In this document: in pieces, positions 1-8,132 of the stretch
Layout of the letters: every line of letters starts with the position of its first letter
Position numbering within the stretch: position 1 is the first letter of the stretch
NCBI GenBank assembly: GCA_025965195.1
Contig: JAOPXK010000098.1
Location: forward strand, 1-64,000
DNA: 64,000 nt
Origin: Marmoricola sp.
GTDB taxonomy: Bacteria > Actinomycetota > Actinomycetes > Propionibacteriales > Nocardioidaceae
Direction: 5' to 3'
Program-made: the position numbers and the translations under genes
The notes under the pieces: generated by a model
What the model was told of the DNA's origin: nothing
Database searches by the model: none
What the model saw: only the letters and a program-made list of their open reading frames with translations

Positions 1-156
1 ATGGGCCCGGATGGGTACGTCGCAAGGGTCGGTCTGGTTGAGCATCAGCCCGCCGAGTTCGAGCGCGCGCCCCTCGAACCGGTGGCCCGGCGCGATCGCC
101 GTACTGATCGGGTCGGTGGCCTTCTACGACGCCGGAGTGGCGGGCTGCTCCATCAT
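1..156 (-). pseudogene. N-terminus of HerA-like (DUF853) ATPase, in-frame stop, partial at window edge
   Basis: Reading leftwards from ATG at 156 gives ten residues (MMEQPATPAS), then an amber stop at 126-124. The same frame continues open to the window edge with residues such as HRFEGRALELGGLMLNQTD. That stretch resembles the start of HerA-like C-terminal (DUF853) ATPases, where an ALELG-type segment precedes a Walker A motif; here the Walker A would lie outside the window. No ATG, GTG or TTG occurs between the stop and an ATG at 45-43, which would already be inside the conserved segment. The gene is therefore either a nonsense-mutated pseudogene, read from the late ATG, or affected by a base-call error. 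The family call rests on about 40 residues. Confidence 0.5.
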
Positions 157-209
157 GGCCAGAAGCGTAGTCCGACTGCTCCGCACTGGGCTTTCCCTAT
201 GATGAGGGC

Positions 210-506
210 GTGATCTTCAAGCGCGTCGGTGACGGCCGCCCTTACCCCGCTCTCGAGCTGGGGTCCCGGGACTGGGCCGCGCTGCCGCCACGGCCGGTGC
301 GGCTCGACGAGCTGATCACCACCAAGGCCACCCTGCATCTCGCCGCGCTGCTCGACGATGACTCGAGCATGATGGGCGATCTCTTCGCCCATGTCGTCCA
401 ATGGCGCGGCGAGCTCTATCTCGAGGACGGACTTCACCGCGCCCTGCGCGCCGCACTGCAGCAACGTCTGGTGCTGCACGCGCGCGTCCACGTGGCCGGG
501 AGCTGA
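210..506 (+). CDS. Small conserved actinobacterial protein (VapB-like annotation family)
   Basis: This GTG-started gene encodes 98 residues beginning MIFKRVGDGRPYPALELGSR. Similar proteins are widespread in actinobacteria and are often labelled VapB-family antitoxin, but no VapC/PIN toxin lies beside it, so a toxin-antitoxin role is unsupported here. The middle carries an acidic DDDSSMMGDLF segment and the C-terminal half looks helical (LHRALRAALQQRL). It ends one base before the LytR_C gene's start region at 508, and this pairing suggests co-transcription. Function is unknown. Confidence 0.75.
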   Translation: MIFKRVGDGRPYPALELGSRDWAALPPRPVRLDELITTKATLHLAALLDDDSSMMGDLFAHVVQWRGELYLEDGLHRALRAALQQRLVLHARVHVAGS

Positions 507-507
507 C

Positions 508-1026
508 GTGATCGGGAGGCGGCTGACGACCGCCGGCACCCTCGCCGCGCTGTGTGTCGTCCTGGTGGTGATGACGATCTGGGGAGTCAAGTCGGCTACG
601 GCTCCGCTGCCGTCGCTGAACACCTCGAGCGAGCCGACCTGTTCGGCCAACGAGGTCGACGTACAGAAGTACGTGTACCGCAAGGACATCACTGTCAGCG
701 TCTACAACGCCGGCGGGCGTCAGGGCCTGGCCGGCGACACGATGGCACGCTTCGAGTCACGCAGCTTCCAGGCCGGCGAGGTGGGCAATGCCCCGACCGG
801 CACCAAGGTCGCCCGAGCCGAGGTGCGCACCACCAAGCAGGACGATCCCGCCGCTCAGCTGGTGGCCGAGAACCTCGGCACGAACGTCCCGATCGTGGTG
901 TCCGAGGACGAGATGGGTCCGGGGATCGACGTCTTCGTCGGCAAGACGTTCCGGCATCTGAAGACCGACGGGCCGAGCCGCCTCAAGCTCGCGGCTCCGG
1001 TCACGCACTGCGTCCCGGTCACCTAG
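508..1026 (+). CDS. LytR C-terminal domain protein, membrane-anchored
   Basis: The 172-residue product has a short basic start, one transmembrane segment at about residues 6-27 (LAALCVVLVVMTIW) and an extracytoplasmic part that matches the LytR_C fold: DITVSVYNAGGRQGLAGDTMARFESRSF, then repeated beta-alpha units up to IDVFVGKTF. LytR_C domains occur at the end of LytR-CpsA-Psr cell-wall ligases and as stand-alone membrane proteins; this one has no LCP catalytic domain. The GTG start at 508 is chosen because it follows the upstream stop by one base and precedes the membrane segment. Its 3' end overlaps the convergent antiporter gene by 8 bases. Confidence 0.82.
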   Translation: MIGRRLTTAGTLAALCVVLVVMTIWGVKSATAPLPSLNTSSEPTCSANEVDVQKYVYRKDITVSVYNAGGRQGLAGDTMARFESRSFQAGEVGNAPTGTKVARAEVRTTKQDDPAAQLVAENLGTNVPIVVSEDEMGPGIDVFVGKTFRHLKTDGPSRLKLAAPVTHCVPVT

Positions 1027-2518
1027 GCGGCTTCTCTCCCAGCCACTGGGCGAGGCGGCCGCCGAGCGAGACCGCTCGCAACCGCCGCTCGGTCTCCTCG
1101 CGGGCCTTGCGCGGCGTCACCACCAGGACGTCGTCACCGTGCTTGAGGACCGTACGTCGTTCCGGGGTCATGGCTCGGCCCTCCCTGACGATGAGTGCCA
1201 CCGACGCGCCGGTCGGCAGCCGCAGCTCGCCCACCTCGACGCCGTGCAACCGTGACTTCGGCGAGATCGTGACCTGCAACAGGTCGGCGGCAATCCGTTC
1301 GAGCGGAGCCGCCTCGACGTCGAGGTCGCGGGGCTCGGAGCGCCGCGCCACCTTCAACATTTTCGCGACCAGCGGCAGAGTCGGACCGGTCAGCATCGTG
1401 TAGACCACGACCATCACGAAGACGATGTCGAAGAGCCGGGTCGCGCCGTGGACACCCTCGGAGAGCGGGATCGTGGCCAGCACGATCGGCACCGCGCCGC
1501 GAAGGCCGGCCCAGCTGATGAACGCGAGCTCACGGACCGGCATCGGCTGCACCACCGAGCTGACCAGCACCGAGATCGGGCGCGCAACCAGGGTCAGCAC
1601 CAGTCCGGCCGCGATCGCCAGTCCGACGTGCTGCCAGCTGATCCGGCTCGGGCTGACCAGCAGCCCGAGCATCACGAACAGCCCGATCTGGGCGAGCCAG
1701 GCGAACCCTTCGGAGAACGACCGGGTCGCCGCCCGGTGCGGGAGCTCGGAGTTGCCGAGGATCAGCGCTGCGACGTACACCGCGGCGAAGCCGGATCCAT
1801 GAATGGTGGCCGTGCCGGCGTACGCGAAGACGGTCATCGCCAACACGGCCAATGGATAGAGACCGGACGACGGCAGGGCCACGTGTCGCAACAGCCAGGC
1901 GCCACCGAAGCCGACGGCGAGACCGCACACGACGCCGAGCACGAGCTCACCGGCGACCGTCCCGACCAGGGCCACGGCACTGTGCGAGCCTCCCGCGCTG
2001 ACCAGCGTGACGAGGACGACCGTCGGCGCGTCGTTGAGACCGGACTCGGCCTCGAGCGACCCGGTGAGCCGGCGCGGAAGGGGCACCCGTCGCAGGACCG
2101 AGAACACCGCAGCCGCATCGGTCGGGGAGGTCACCGCACCCAGGAGTACGGCGAGCCGCCAGTCCATCCCGAACAGGTAGTGCGCGGCGACCGCGACGAT
2201 CGCGACGCTGACTGCTACCCCGATCGTGGCAAGGGACAGGCCCATCCGCATGACCGGTCGGATCTCCGGCCAGTGGGTGGTCAGCCCGCCTTCGGCCAGG
2301 ATCACGATCAGCGCAGCGAAGCCGAGCGCATGGGCCAGGGACGCGTCCTCGAAATGAACGCCGAGACCGGACTCGCCCAGGCCGACACCCATCAACAGAT
2401 AGACCAGGAGGCTCGGGAACCCGACTCCGACGCTCAGCCGGACGGCGAGAATTGCCAACAGGAGCACGCCTGTACCGACCAGCAGGATGTGATCGAGCTG
2501 ATGGACGTCGAGTGTCAT
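1019..2518 (-). CDS. Potassium/proton antiporter, CPA1/NhaP2-like with TrkA-C domain
   Basis: The 499-residue protein has about a dozen hydrophobic segments over residues 1-390, typical of a monovalent cation:proton antiporter. The family-typical stretch SPTDAAAVFSVLRRV lies near residue 130, followed by LEAESGLNDAP near residue 155, which contains the conserved acidic ND-type ion-binding region. A soluble tail at about residues 410-490 (LHGVEVGELRLPTGASVALIVREG) is a TrkA-C/RCK_C regulatory domain as in K+/H+ antiporters of the NhaP2/CvrA type. It would export K+ (or Na+) in exchange for protons. The gene stands alone and ends against the LytR_C gene. Confidence 0.88.
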   Translation of the reverse strand: MTLDVHQLDHILLVGTGVLLLAILAVRLSVGVGFPSLLVYLLMGVGLGESGLGVHFEDASLAHALGFAALIVILAEGGLTTHWPEIRPVMRMGLSLATIGVAVSVAIVAVAAHYLFGMDWRLAVLLGAVTSPTDAAAVFSVLRRVPLPRRLTGSLEAESGLNDAPTVVLVTLVSAGGSHSAVALVGTVAGELVLGVVCGLAVGFGGAWLLRHVALPSSGLYPLAVLAMTVFAYAGTATIHGSGFAAVYVAALILGNSELPHRAATRSFSEGFAWLAQIGLFVMLGLLVSPSRISWQHVGLAIAAGLVLTLVARPISVLVSSVVQPMPVRELAFISWAGLRGAVPIVLATIPLSEGVHGATRLFDIVFVMVVVYTMLTGPTLPLVAKMLKVARRSEPRDLDVEAAPLERIAADLLQVTISPKSRLHGVEVGELRLPTGASVALIVREGRAMTPERRTVLKHGDDVLVVTPRKAREETERRLRAVSLGGRLAQWLGEKPPR

Positions 2519-2594
2519 GGCGGCACCTCGGCGATTGGCGGACGGTTGGTCAGTCTACGGCCCTCGGCCGCGCCGGCATCGACCCACGAAGAAC

Positions 2595-2608
2595 GAGAAC
2601 GCGTTACA
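2595..2608. promoter_or_regulatory. Weak KstR-like half-conserved operator
   Basis: GAGAACGCGTTACA just upstream of the GTG at 2617 fits the KstR consensus TnnAACnnGTTnnA at every fixed position except the first T. It lies 9 bases before the start codon, where a repressor could block transcription. The perfect site at 4525-4542 two genes downstream makes it worth recording, but on its own it is weak. Confidence 0.3.
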
Positions 2609-2616
2609 GTTTTGTG

Positions 2617-3672
2617 GTGAGCATCCGTGTTGTGCAGTGGGCCACTGGAAGCGTGGGCAAGGCAGCGATCGAGGCGATCCTGCTCCATCCGGAGCTCGAG
2701 CTGGTGGGCTGTTGGGTGCACTCCGAGGCGAAACAGGGTCAGGACGTCGGCGAGCTCGTCGGCGTCGACCCGATCGGGGTGCTCGCCACCACCAGCCAGC
2801 AGGAGATCCTGGACCTCGACGCCGACTGCGTCGTGTACGCGCCACTGATCCCGAACCACAACGAGGTGGCCGCGCTGCTTCGGTCGGGCAAGAACGTCGT
2901 GACGCCGGTCGGCTGGTTCTACCCGACCGACAAGGACGCGGCACCGGTCGCCGCGGCCGCGCTCGAGGGTGGCACCACGCTGCACGGCACCGGGATCAAC
3001 CCCGGCGGGATCACCGAGCTGCATCCACTGATGTTCTCGGCCCTCTCCTCAGCGGTGACCTTCGTGCGGGGCGAGGAGTTCTCCGACATCCGCACCTACA
3101 ACGCGCCGGATGTGGTCCGGCACATCATGTGTTTCGGCGGCACCGCGGACGAGGCCCGGAACGGACCGATGCTCGGGCTGCTCTCCGGCGGGTTCCTGCA
3201 GTCCCTGCACATGTGCCTCGACGTGCTGGGCTTCTCCGACCAGGCCGAGGTCCGCAGCACCCAGGAGGTCGCGGTGGCGACGGCTCCCATCGACACCCCG
3301 ATCGGCACGATCCTGCCGGGCCAGGTCGCCGGCCAGCGCTTCATCTGGGAGGCCTTCGTCGGCGAGGCGTGCGTCGTACGCATCGCGGTCAACTGGCTGA
3401 TGGGCGAGGAGCATCTCGAACCGGCCTGGAGCTTCGGCCCCGAGGGCGAGCGGTTCGAGGTCGAGGTGAAGGGCGACCCCGACACGTTCGTGACGATCAA
3501 GGGCTGGCAACCCACAACGGTCGCCGAGGGGCTGGTCCGGAACCCCGGCATCGTCGCGACCGCGGTGCACTGCGTCAACTCGATCCCGTACGTCGTCGCC
3601 GCCGGACCGGGCATCAAGACCTATCTCGACCTGCCGCTGATCGCCGGCCGCGCCCACCCGGATCTGGCCTAG
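2617..3672 (+). CDS. NAD(P)-dependent dihydrodipicolinate-reductase-like oxidoreductase
   Basis: This 351-residue protein starts with VSIRVVQWATGSVGKAAIEAI, a Rossmann fold with glycine-rich loop (ATGSVGK). It belongs to the group annotated as NAD(P)H-dependent amine dehydrogenase or dihydrodipicolinate-reductase-like, which includes 2,4-diaminopentanoate dehydrogenase. The substrate cannot be read from the sequence. Members are common in actinobacterial lipid and steroid catabolic loci. Two tandem GTG codons (2614, 2617) can serve as start; the second is used. It is followed after 12 bases by the hydratase gene at 3685 and preceded by a weak KstR-like site, consistent with one transcription unit. 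Confidence 0.8.
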   Translation: MSIRVVQWATGSVGKAAIEAILLHPELELVGCWVHSEAKQGQDVGELVGVDPIGVLATTSQQEILDLDADCVVYAPLIPNHNEVAALLRSGKNVVTPVGWFYPTDKDAAPVAAAALEGGTTLHGTGINPGGITELHPLMFSALSSAVTFVRGEEFSDIRTYNAPDVVRHIMCFGGTADEARNGPMLGLLSGGFLQSLHMCLDVLGFSDQAEVRSTQEVAVATAPIDTPIGTILPGQVAGQRFIWEAFVGEACVVRIAVNWLMGEEHLEPAWSFGPEGERFEVEVKGDPDTFVTIKGWQPTTVAEGLVRNPGIVATAVHCVNSIPYVVAAGPGIKTYLDLPLIAGRAHPDLA

Positions 3673-3684
3673 GAGCTCACCGCC

Positions 3685-4493
3685 ATGACTGAACCGGCCG
3701 CTCTCGAGACGTTGCTGCGCGCGGAGGACAATCGCCGCGTCCGGGTCCTCACCCTGGCGCGCCCCGATGCGCTGAACGCTTCAACGAGGCGCTCTACGAC
3801 GGCCTCACCAACGCGCTCCACGAAGCGGCCGCCGACCCTGCGGTCGCCGTCGTGGTCCTCACCGGCGAGGGTCGCGCCTTCAGTGCGGGCACGGATCTGA
3901 CCGAGATGGCGGAGCGCACGATGAACCCCGACTTCGTGCCGGGCGAGCACGGGTTCATCGGCCTGATCGATGCCCTGACGGACTTCCCGAAGCCGCTGTT
4001 GGTGGCGGTGAACGGACTCGGGCTGGGCATCGGGCTGACGATCCTCGGGTACGCCGATCTCGCGTTCATGTCGACCGAGGCGCGCCTGAAGTGCCCGTTC
4101 ACCAGCCTCGGCGTGGCACCCGAAGCCGCGTCGAGCTTCCTGCTCCCCCGACTCATCGGCCAGCAGAACGCCGCGTGGGTGCTGCTCTCCTCGGAGTGGA
4201 TCAACGCGCAGGAAGCGCATGCGATGGGCCTGGTGTGGAAGCTCTGCTCGCCGGAGACGCTGCTGAGCACGGCGATGGAACACGCCCTTCTGCTGGCCGC
4301 CAAGCCGGTCTCGAGCCTGGTTGCGGTGAAGGCGGCGATGACGGCCCCGCTGCGAGAAGGGATCGCGGCCGCCCGGCAGCGCGAGAACCAGTCGTTTGCC
4401 GAGCTGATGGGTGGACCCGCGAACCTCGAGGCGCTCACCGCGTTCGCCGAGGGTCGTGCCCCGGACTTCACCGGCCTGCCACCGGGCTGGTAG
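3685..4493 (+). pseudogene. Enoyl-CoA hydratase/isomerase, single-base frameshift
   Basis: Translation from ATG 3685 gives a normal crotonase N-terminus (RVRVLTLARPDALNA) up to 3780. The reading frame then shifts: the continuation FNEALYDGLTNALHEAAADP is recovered only if one T is restored at 3780/3781. From there the other frame runs intact to 4493 with GEGRAFSAGTDL (oxyanion-hole region), VNGLGLGIGLTILGYADLAF and a typical C-terminal helix, ending LPPGW. Restored length is about 269 residues, normal for the family. The surrounding genes are intact, so this may be a recent mutation or a sequencing error. It sits between the oxidoreductase and the flavoprotein of the KstR-linked group. Confidence 0.85.
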
Positions 4494-4524
4494 CCGGGCC
4501 GGTCTGCCCGCGACCGCCCACGAA

Positions 4525-4542
4525 ACTAGAACTCGTTCTAGT
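4525..4542. promoter_or_regulatory. KstR-type operator (perfect palindrome)
   Basis: ACTAGAACTCGTTCTAGT is a perfect inverted repeat with 8-base arms and a TC centre. Its core TAGAACTCGTTCTA matches the published KstR consensus TnnAACnnGTTnnA exactly. KstR is the TetR-family repressor of cholesterol catabolism in mycobacteria and rhodococci. The site ends 20 bases before the ATG of the KstD-like flavoprotein gene at 4563. No kstR gene is present in the window, so the regulator would be encoded elsewhere. Confidence 0.8.
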
Positions 4543-4562
4543 CGTCGCGTTAGGCTCTGCTC

Positions 4563-6056
4563 ATGAGCACCGAGCTTCCCGATGTCGTTTCCGCCTCCTC
4601 CGTCGACGTGTGGACCGACGAGGCCGACGTCGTCGTGGTCGGCTTCGGCATAGCCGGTGCCTGTGCCGCCCTCGAGGCAGCACGCGCCGGAGCCCGCGTC
4701 GTACTCCTCGAGCGGGCGGCGGTCCACGGCGGCACCTCGGCGATGTCGGGTGGGCACTTCTATCTCGGCGGTGGCACGGCGGTCCAGAAGGCGACCGGCC
4801 ACGACGACTCAGCCGACGAGATGTACAAGTACCTGATGGCGGTCAGCCGCGACCCCGAGCCCGACAAGATCCGGGCGTTCTGCGACGACTCCGTGTCCCA
4901 CTTCGACTGGATCGAGTCGCTTGGCTTCGAGTTCGAGCGGTCCTTCTACCCCGAGAAGGCGGTCATCCAGCCCGGCACCCAGGGCCTGATGTTCACCGGA
5001 AACGAGAAGGTCTGGCCGTTCCGCGACCAGGCCGTGCCCGCTCCTCGCGGTCACAAGGTTCCGGTCCCCGGTGACACCGGCGGCACCCAGATGGTGATGG
5101 ACCTGCTCCGCGAACGGCTGGACGAAGCCGGGGTCGCGGTCCGCTACGAGACCGGCGCCACCCACCTGGTGGTGTCGACCGAGCCGGGTGATCGACCGCA
5201 CCCCGGTGATCAAGCGCAGTCGAGATCCGTCATCGGGATCGGCTGGCGGCGCTTCGACGAGCGCGGGTTCATCCGGTCCACGTCGGTGGTGATCGCCGCA
5301 GGCGGATTCGTGATGAACGCCGAGATGGTCGCGGCGAACGTTCCTCAGCTCGGTTCGAAGCTGTTCACCCTCGGCTCGACGTACGACGACGGGTTGGGCA
5401 TCCGCCTCGGCGCCTCTGTCGGCGGCGCGCTCCGGCACATGGACCAGCCGTTCATCACGGCGCCGTTCTACCCGCCGTCCAAGCTCGTCACCGGGATCGT
5501 GGTGAACAAGAACGGCGACCGCTTCGTCGCCGAGGACAGCTATCACTCGCGCACCTCGGGGTTCGTGATGGACCAGCCCGACCGCGCGGCGTACCTGATC
5601 GTCGACTCCGCGCACATCGAGCACCCCGACTTCCCGCTCGCACCGTTCATCGACGGCTGGGAGACGATCGCCGAGATGGAGACCGCGCTCGGTATCCCCA
5701 CCGGCCGGCTCGACGCGACCCTCTCGGCGTACAACGAGAATGCGGCGAAGGGCGACGATCCCGACTTCCACAAGCACCCGGACTGGCTCGAGGCCCAGGA
5801 CCATGGGCCGTGGGGCGCGTATGACCTGACGCTGGGCAACGCGCTGTACGCCGGTTTCACGATCGGCGGCCTTCGTACGTCGGTCGACGGCCAGGTCCTC
5901 ACCGAGTCCGGCGACACCGTCCCCGGCCTGTACGCAGCCGGAGCCTGCGCCGCCAACATCGCCCAGGACGGCAAGGGCTACGCCTCCGGCACCCAGCTGG
6001 CCGAGGGCTCCTACTTCGGCAGACGCGCCGGCCGCCACGCCGCCCCTCCTCGTTGA
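4563..6056 (+). CDS. FAD-dependent oxidoreductase, 3-ketosteroid dehydrogenase-like
   Basis: The 497-residue flavoprotein has the ADP-binding motif VVVVGFGIAGACAALEAARAG at about residues 21-41, GGTSAMSGGHFYLGGG following it, and the C-terminal FAD motif GLYAAGACAANIAQDGKGYASGTQL near residue 457. This architecture is that of the fumarate reductase/3-ketosteroid-delta1-dehydrogenase superfamily. The perfect KstR operator directly upstream supports a role in sterol or steroid degradation, but delta1-dehydrogenase activity itself is inferred. The length is close to KstD-type proteins. Its stop codon lies inside the first unit of a tandem repeat beginning at 6051. Confidence 0.82.
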   Translation: MSTELPDVVSASSVDVWTDEADVVVVGFGIAGACAALEAARAGARVVLLERAAVHGGTSAMSGGHFYLGGGTAVQKATGHDDSADEMYKYLMAVSRDPEPDKIRAFCDDSVSHFDWIESLGFEFERSFYPEKAVIQPGTQGLMFTGNEKVWPFRDQAVPAPRGHKVPVPGDTGGTQMVMDLLRERLDEAGVAVRYETGATHLVVSTEPGDRPHPGDQAQSRSVIGIGWRRFDERGFIRSTSVVIAAGGFVMNAEMVAANVPQLGSKLFTLGSTYDDGLGIRLGASVGGALRHMDQPFITAPFYPPSKLVTGIVVNKNGDRFVAEDSYHSRTSGFVMDQPDRAAYLIVDSAHIEHPDFPLAPFIDGWETIAEMETALGIPTGRLDATLSAYNENAAKGDDPDFHKHPDWLEAQDHGPWGAYDLTLGNALYAGFTIGGLRTSVDGQVLTESGDTVPGLYAAGACAANIAQDGKGYASGTQLAEGSYFGRRAGRHAAPPR

Positions 6057-6138
6057 ATCAGGCCTCCGTCACGGTTGAATCGGGTGTCCGTCACCGTCCA
6101 ATCAGGCCTCCGTCACCGTCCAATCAGGCCTCGTGCTC
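6051..6138 (+). repeat. Four tandem 22-nt repeat units (dispersed repeat family, copy A)
   Basis: Four head-to-tail 22-base units lie at 6051-6072, 6073-6094, 6095-6116 and 6117-6138. Units begin CGTTGAATC or CGTCCAATC and three of them end in CCGTCAC. The first unit overlaps the stop codon of the flavoprotein gene. Related units recur at 10111-10208 and 61632-61728, there arranged as inverted pairs. No coding potential or spacer pattern is evident. Confidence 0.8.
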
Positions 6139-6191
6139 GCTCACACCGTCTCAACTGGTTGGGCCGCCCTGCACCACCTAGTGTCTGTCCC

Positions 6192-7370
6192 ATGACGTCT
6201 CGCCTGCAGGTCGCCCAACGGGCGAATGTTCCCCCATTTCATGTGATGGACCTGCTGGCCGCCGCCCAGAATCGTCAAGCCAGCAAGGGTGATCTCCTCA
6301 ATCTCGCTCCCGGTCAGCCATCCACCGGCGCGCCACGACCTGTCCGCGAAGAGGCGAAGCGACTGCTCGACCAGGAGCTCCTCGGCTACACCGTCGCGCC
6401 GGGCATCCCGTCGCTGAGGGAGGCAATCGCAAAGCACCATCGCTCGTCATACGGCATCGAGGTCACCGCTGAGGACGTGGTTGTCACGACGGGTTCGTCC
6501 GGAGGCTTCCTGCTGGCCTTCCTCACTGCCTTCGAGGTCGGCGACCGGGTGGTGATGGCTCGGCCTGGCTATCCCTGTTACCGCAATGTCCTTACTGCGC
6601 TGGGATGTGAGGTCGTCGAGATCGACTGCGGGCCCGAGACCCGGTTCCAGCCGACGGTCGAGCAGCTCGATGCGATCGAAGGTCCCATCGCCGGTCTGAT
6701 GGTGGCGTCGCCGGCGAACCCGACAGGCACGATGCTGCTGCCCACCGAGCTGGCTGCGATCGCGAGCTGGTGCGAGTCGCGCGGGGTGCGGCTGATCTCC
6801 GACGAGATCTACCACGGGATCGAGTACGGAGTCCCGACAAGCTCGACCACCATCGGGCGATCTTCCGCCTGGCAGACGTCGCGGGAGGCGATCGTGTTCG
6901 GGTCGTTCTCGAAGTACTTCTCGATGACGGGCTGGAGGATTGGCTGGATGCTGGTCCCGGAGTCGCTTCGCCGACCGGTCGACGTACTCACCGGGAACTT
7001 CACCATCTGCCCGCCCGCGCTCTCGCAGTACGCCGCACTGGCAGCGTTCACGCCCGAGTCCTACGCCGAGCTGGACAGTCACGTCGCCCGCTATGCGAAG
7101 AACCGAACCGTCCTCCTCGACGGACTGCCGGGCCTCGGCATCGACAAGCTCGCGCCCGCGGATGGCGCCTTCTACGTGTACGCCGACATCGGCCATCTGA
7201 CTGACGATTCCTACGGCTGGTGCCTGCGCCTGCTCGACGAGACCGGCGTCGCGATGGCTCCCGGCATCGACTTCGACACCCAGCGTGGCAACGAGTTCGT
7301 GCGGATGTCGTTCGCCGGATCGACTGACGAGATCGGTAGCGCGCTGGAGCGGCTACAGCGCTGGCTCTGA
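6192..7370 (+). CDS. PLP-dependent aminotransferase, class I/II
   Basis: This 392-residue fold-type I aminotransferase shows the substrate loop NLAPGQPSTGAP near residue 36, TTGSSGGFLLAF for PLP phosphate contact, the conserved ASPANPTGT segment near residue 172, DEIYHGIEY with the PLP-ring aspartate, and SFSKYFSMTGWRIGW containing the Schiff-base lysine near residue 239. It groups with aspartate/alanine-type aminotransferases; the amino-acid substrate is not evident. ATG 6192 is chosen because upstream in-frame codons lie in repeat-derived sequence. It is convergent with the TetR gene at 7479 and separated from the flavoprotein by the repeat. Confidence 0.87.
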   Translation: MTSRLQVAQRANVPPFHVMDLLAAAQNRQASKGDLLNLAPGQPSTGAPRPVREEAKRLLDQELLGYTVAPGIPSLREAIAKHHRSSYGIEVTAEDVVVTTGSSGGFLLAFLTAFEVGDRVVMARPGYPCYRNVLTALGCEVVEIDCGPETRFQPTVEQLDAIEGPIAGLMVASPANPTGTMLLPTELAAIASWCESRGVRLISDEIYHGIEYGVPTSSTTIGRSSAWQTSREAIVFGSFSKYFSMTGWRIGWMLVPESLRRPVDVLTGNFTICPPALSQYAALAAFTPESYAELDSHVARYAKNRTVLLDGLPGLGIDKLAPADGAFYVYADIGHLTDDSYGWCLRLLDETGVAMAPGIDFDTQRGNEFVRMSFAGSTDEIGSALERLQRWL

Positions 7371-7478
7371 ATCCGCGAACGTCCCGATTCCGCCGCGAAC
7401 GACCTCATCGAGGGCAGGTGCGCGGAAAGGACCTCGCACTCGCGCTGGGAGGCAACGGCATCTCTCGGACCGCAGAGG

Positions 7479-8078
7479 TCACGCCTGGATCGCCGCAGTG
7501 AGCATGTCGACCAGGTTGTCGACGTACCGCACGTGACTCAGCGCCTGTCGGTCTCCGCGCTCGATGCTGCGAGCACGCTCGGCGAGGCTGGCCGTCAGGA
7601 AGGTGACGAGCGCCCCCGTCCGTTCGCGGGTGTACGTCGCGTCGAGCGTCGTCCGCAACAGCTCATCGAGGCGGGAGAGCTGGCCGGCGAGGACAGAGCC
7701 GCGGATCGGGGTCGCCAGCACGTTCTGCCGTACGCCGGAGAACCCGGCCAACTGCTCGGTGATGCGCAGGAAGTCGCGGCCATCGTCAGTGCGGAGCAAG
7801 CTGGCAGTGGGCACCACGATCGCGTCGATCACCGTACGAATGTCCGCGTCGGCCAGGTCACCGTTCCTCCGCAAGTCCATCACCGCAAGGTGCTTCTCCG
7901 CGATCGCAGAGAGCAGGCCCTTCCGGGACCCGAAGTGATAGCTGACGGCGGACTCGTTGGCCTGGCCGGCGTCCCGGACGAGATCGACCATCCGGGTGCC
8001 GCCAACCCCGTCGCGCGCGAACCGGCGCTCGGCTGCTCGGAGCAGCCGGGCCTTGGTGGCGCTTGCATCTCGGGGCAT
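7479..8078 (-). CDS. TetR-family transcriptional repressor (divergent to P450)
   Basis: The 199-residue protein has a TetR N-terminal helix-turn-helix over residues 5-55 (ATKARLLRAAERRFARDG, then SAVSYHFGSRKGLLSAIAE) and a divergent helical ligand-binding part. It is transcribed away from the cytochrome P450 gene, and the 55-base interval between their starts is almost filled by a 35-base palindrome. This arrangement indicates that it represses both its own gene and the P450. Ligand unknown, plausibly the P450 substrate or product. Confidence 0.88.
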   Translation of the reverse strand: MPRDASATKARLLRAAERRFARDGVGGTRMVDLVRDAGQANESAVSYHFGSRKGLLSAIAEKHLAVMDLRRNGDLADADIRTVIDAIVVPTASLLRTDDGRDFLRITEQLAGFSGVRQNVLATPIRGSVLAGQLSRLDELLRTTLDATYTRERTGALVTFLTASLAERARSIERGDRQALSHVRYVDNLVDMLTAAIQA

Positions 8079-8088
8079 GACACCAGAT

Positions 8089-8123
8089 ACTAATGGATAC
8101 TCTTATTAAGAGATTCCATTAGT
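8089..8123. promoter_or_regulatory. 35-bp near-perfect palindrome, TetR operator between tetR and P450
   Basis: Outer arms ACTAATGGA (8089-8097) and TCCATTAGT (8115-8123) are exact reverse complements. Inner arms CTCTTA (8100-8105) and TAAGAG (8107-8112) flank the central T. Only two of the 17 base pairs of dyad symmetry are mismatched. The site lies between the divergent starts at 8078 and 8133, and its length could accommodate two TetR dimers. Confidence 0.82.
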
Positions 8124-8132
8124 TGATGGGTG

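Noticed and set aside
210..506. VapB antitoxin of a toxin-antitoxin system
   Set aside because: No PIN-domain VapC or other toxin gene is adjacent; the neighbour is a LytR_C membrane protein. The label would be a family name only.
6051..6138. CRISPR-like array
   Set aside because: Units of 22 bases are contiguous without unique spacers, and no cas genes are present.
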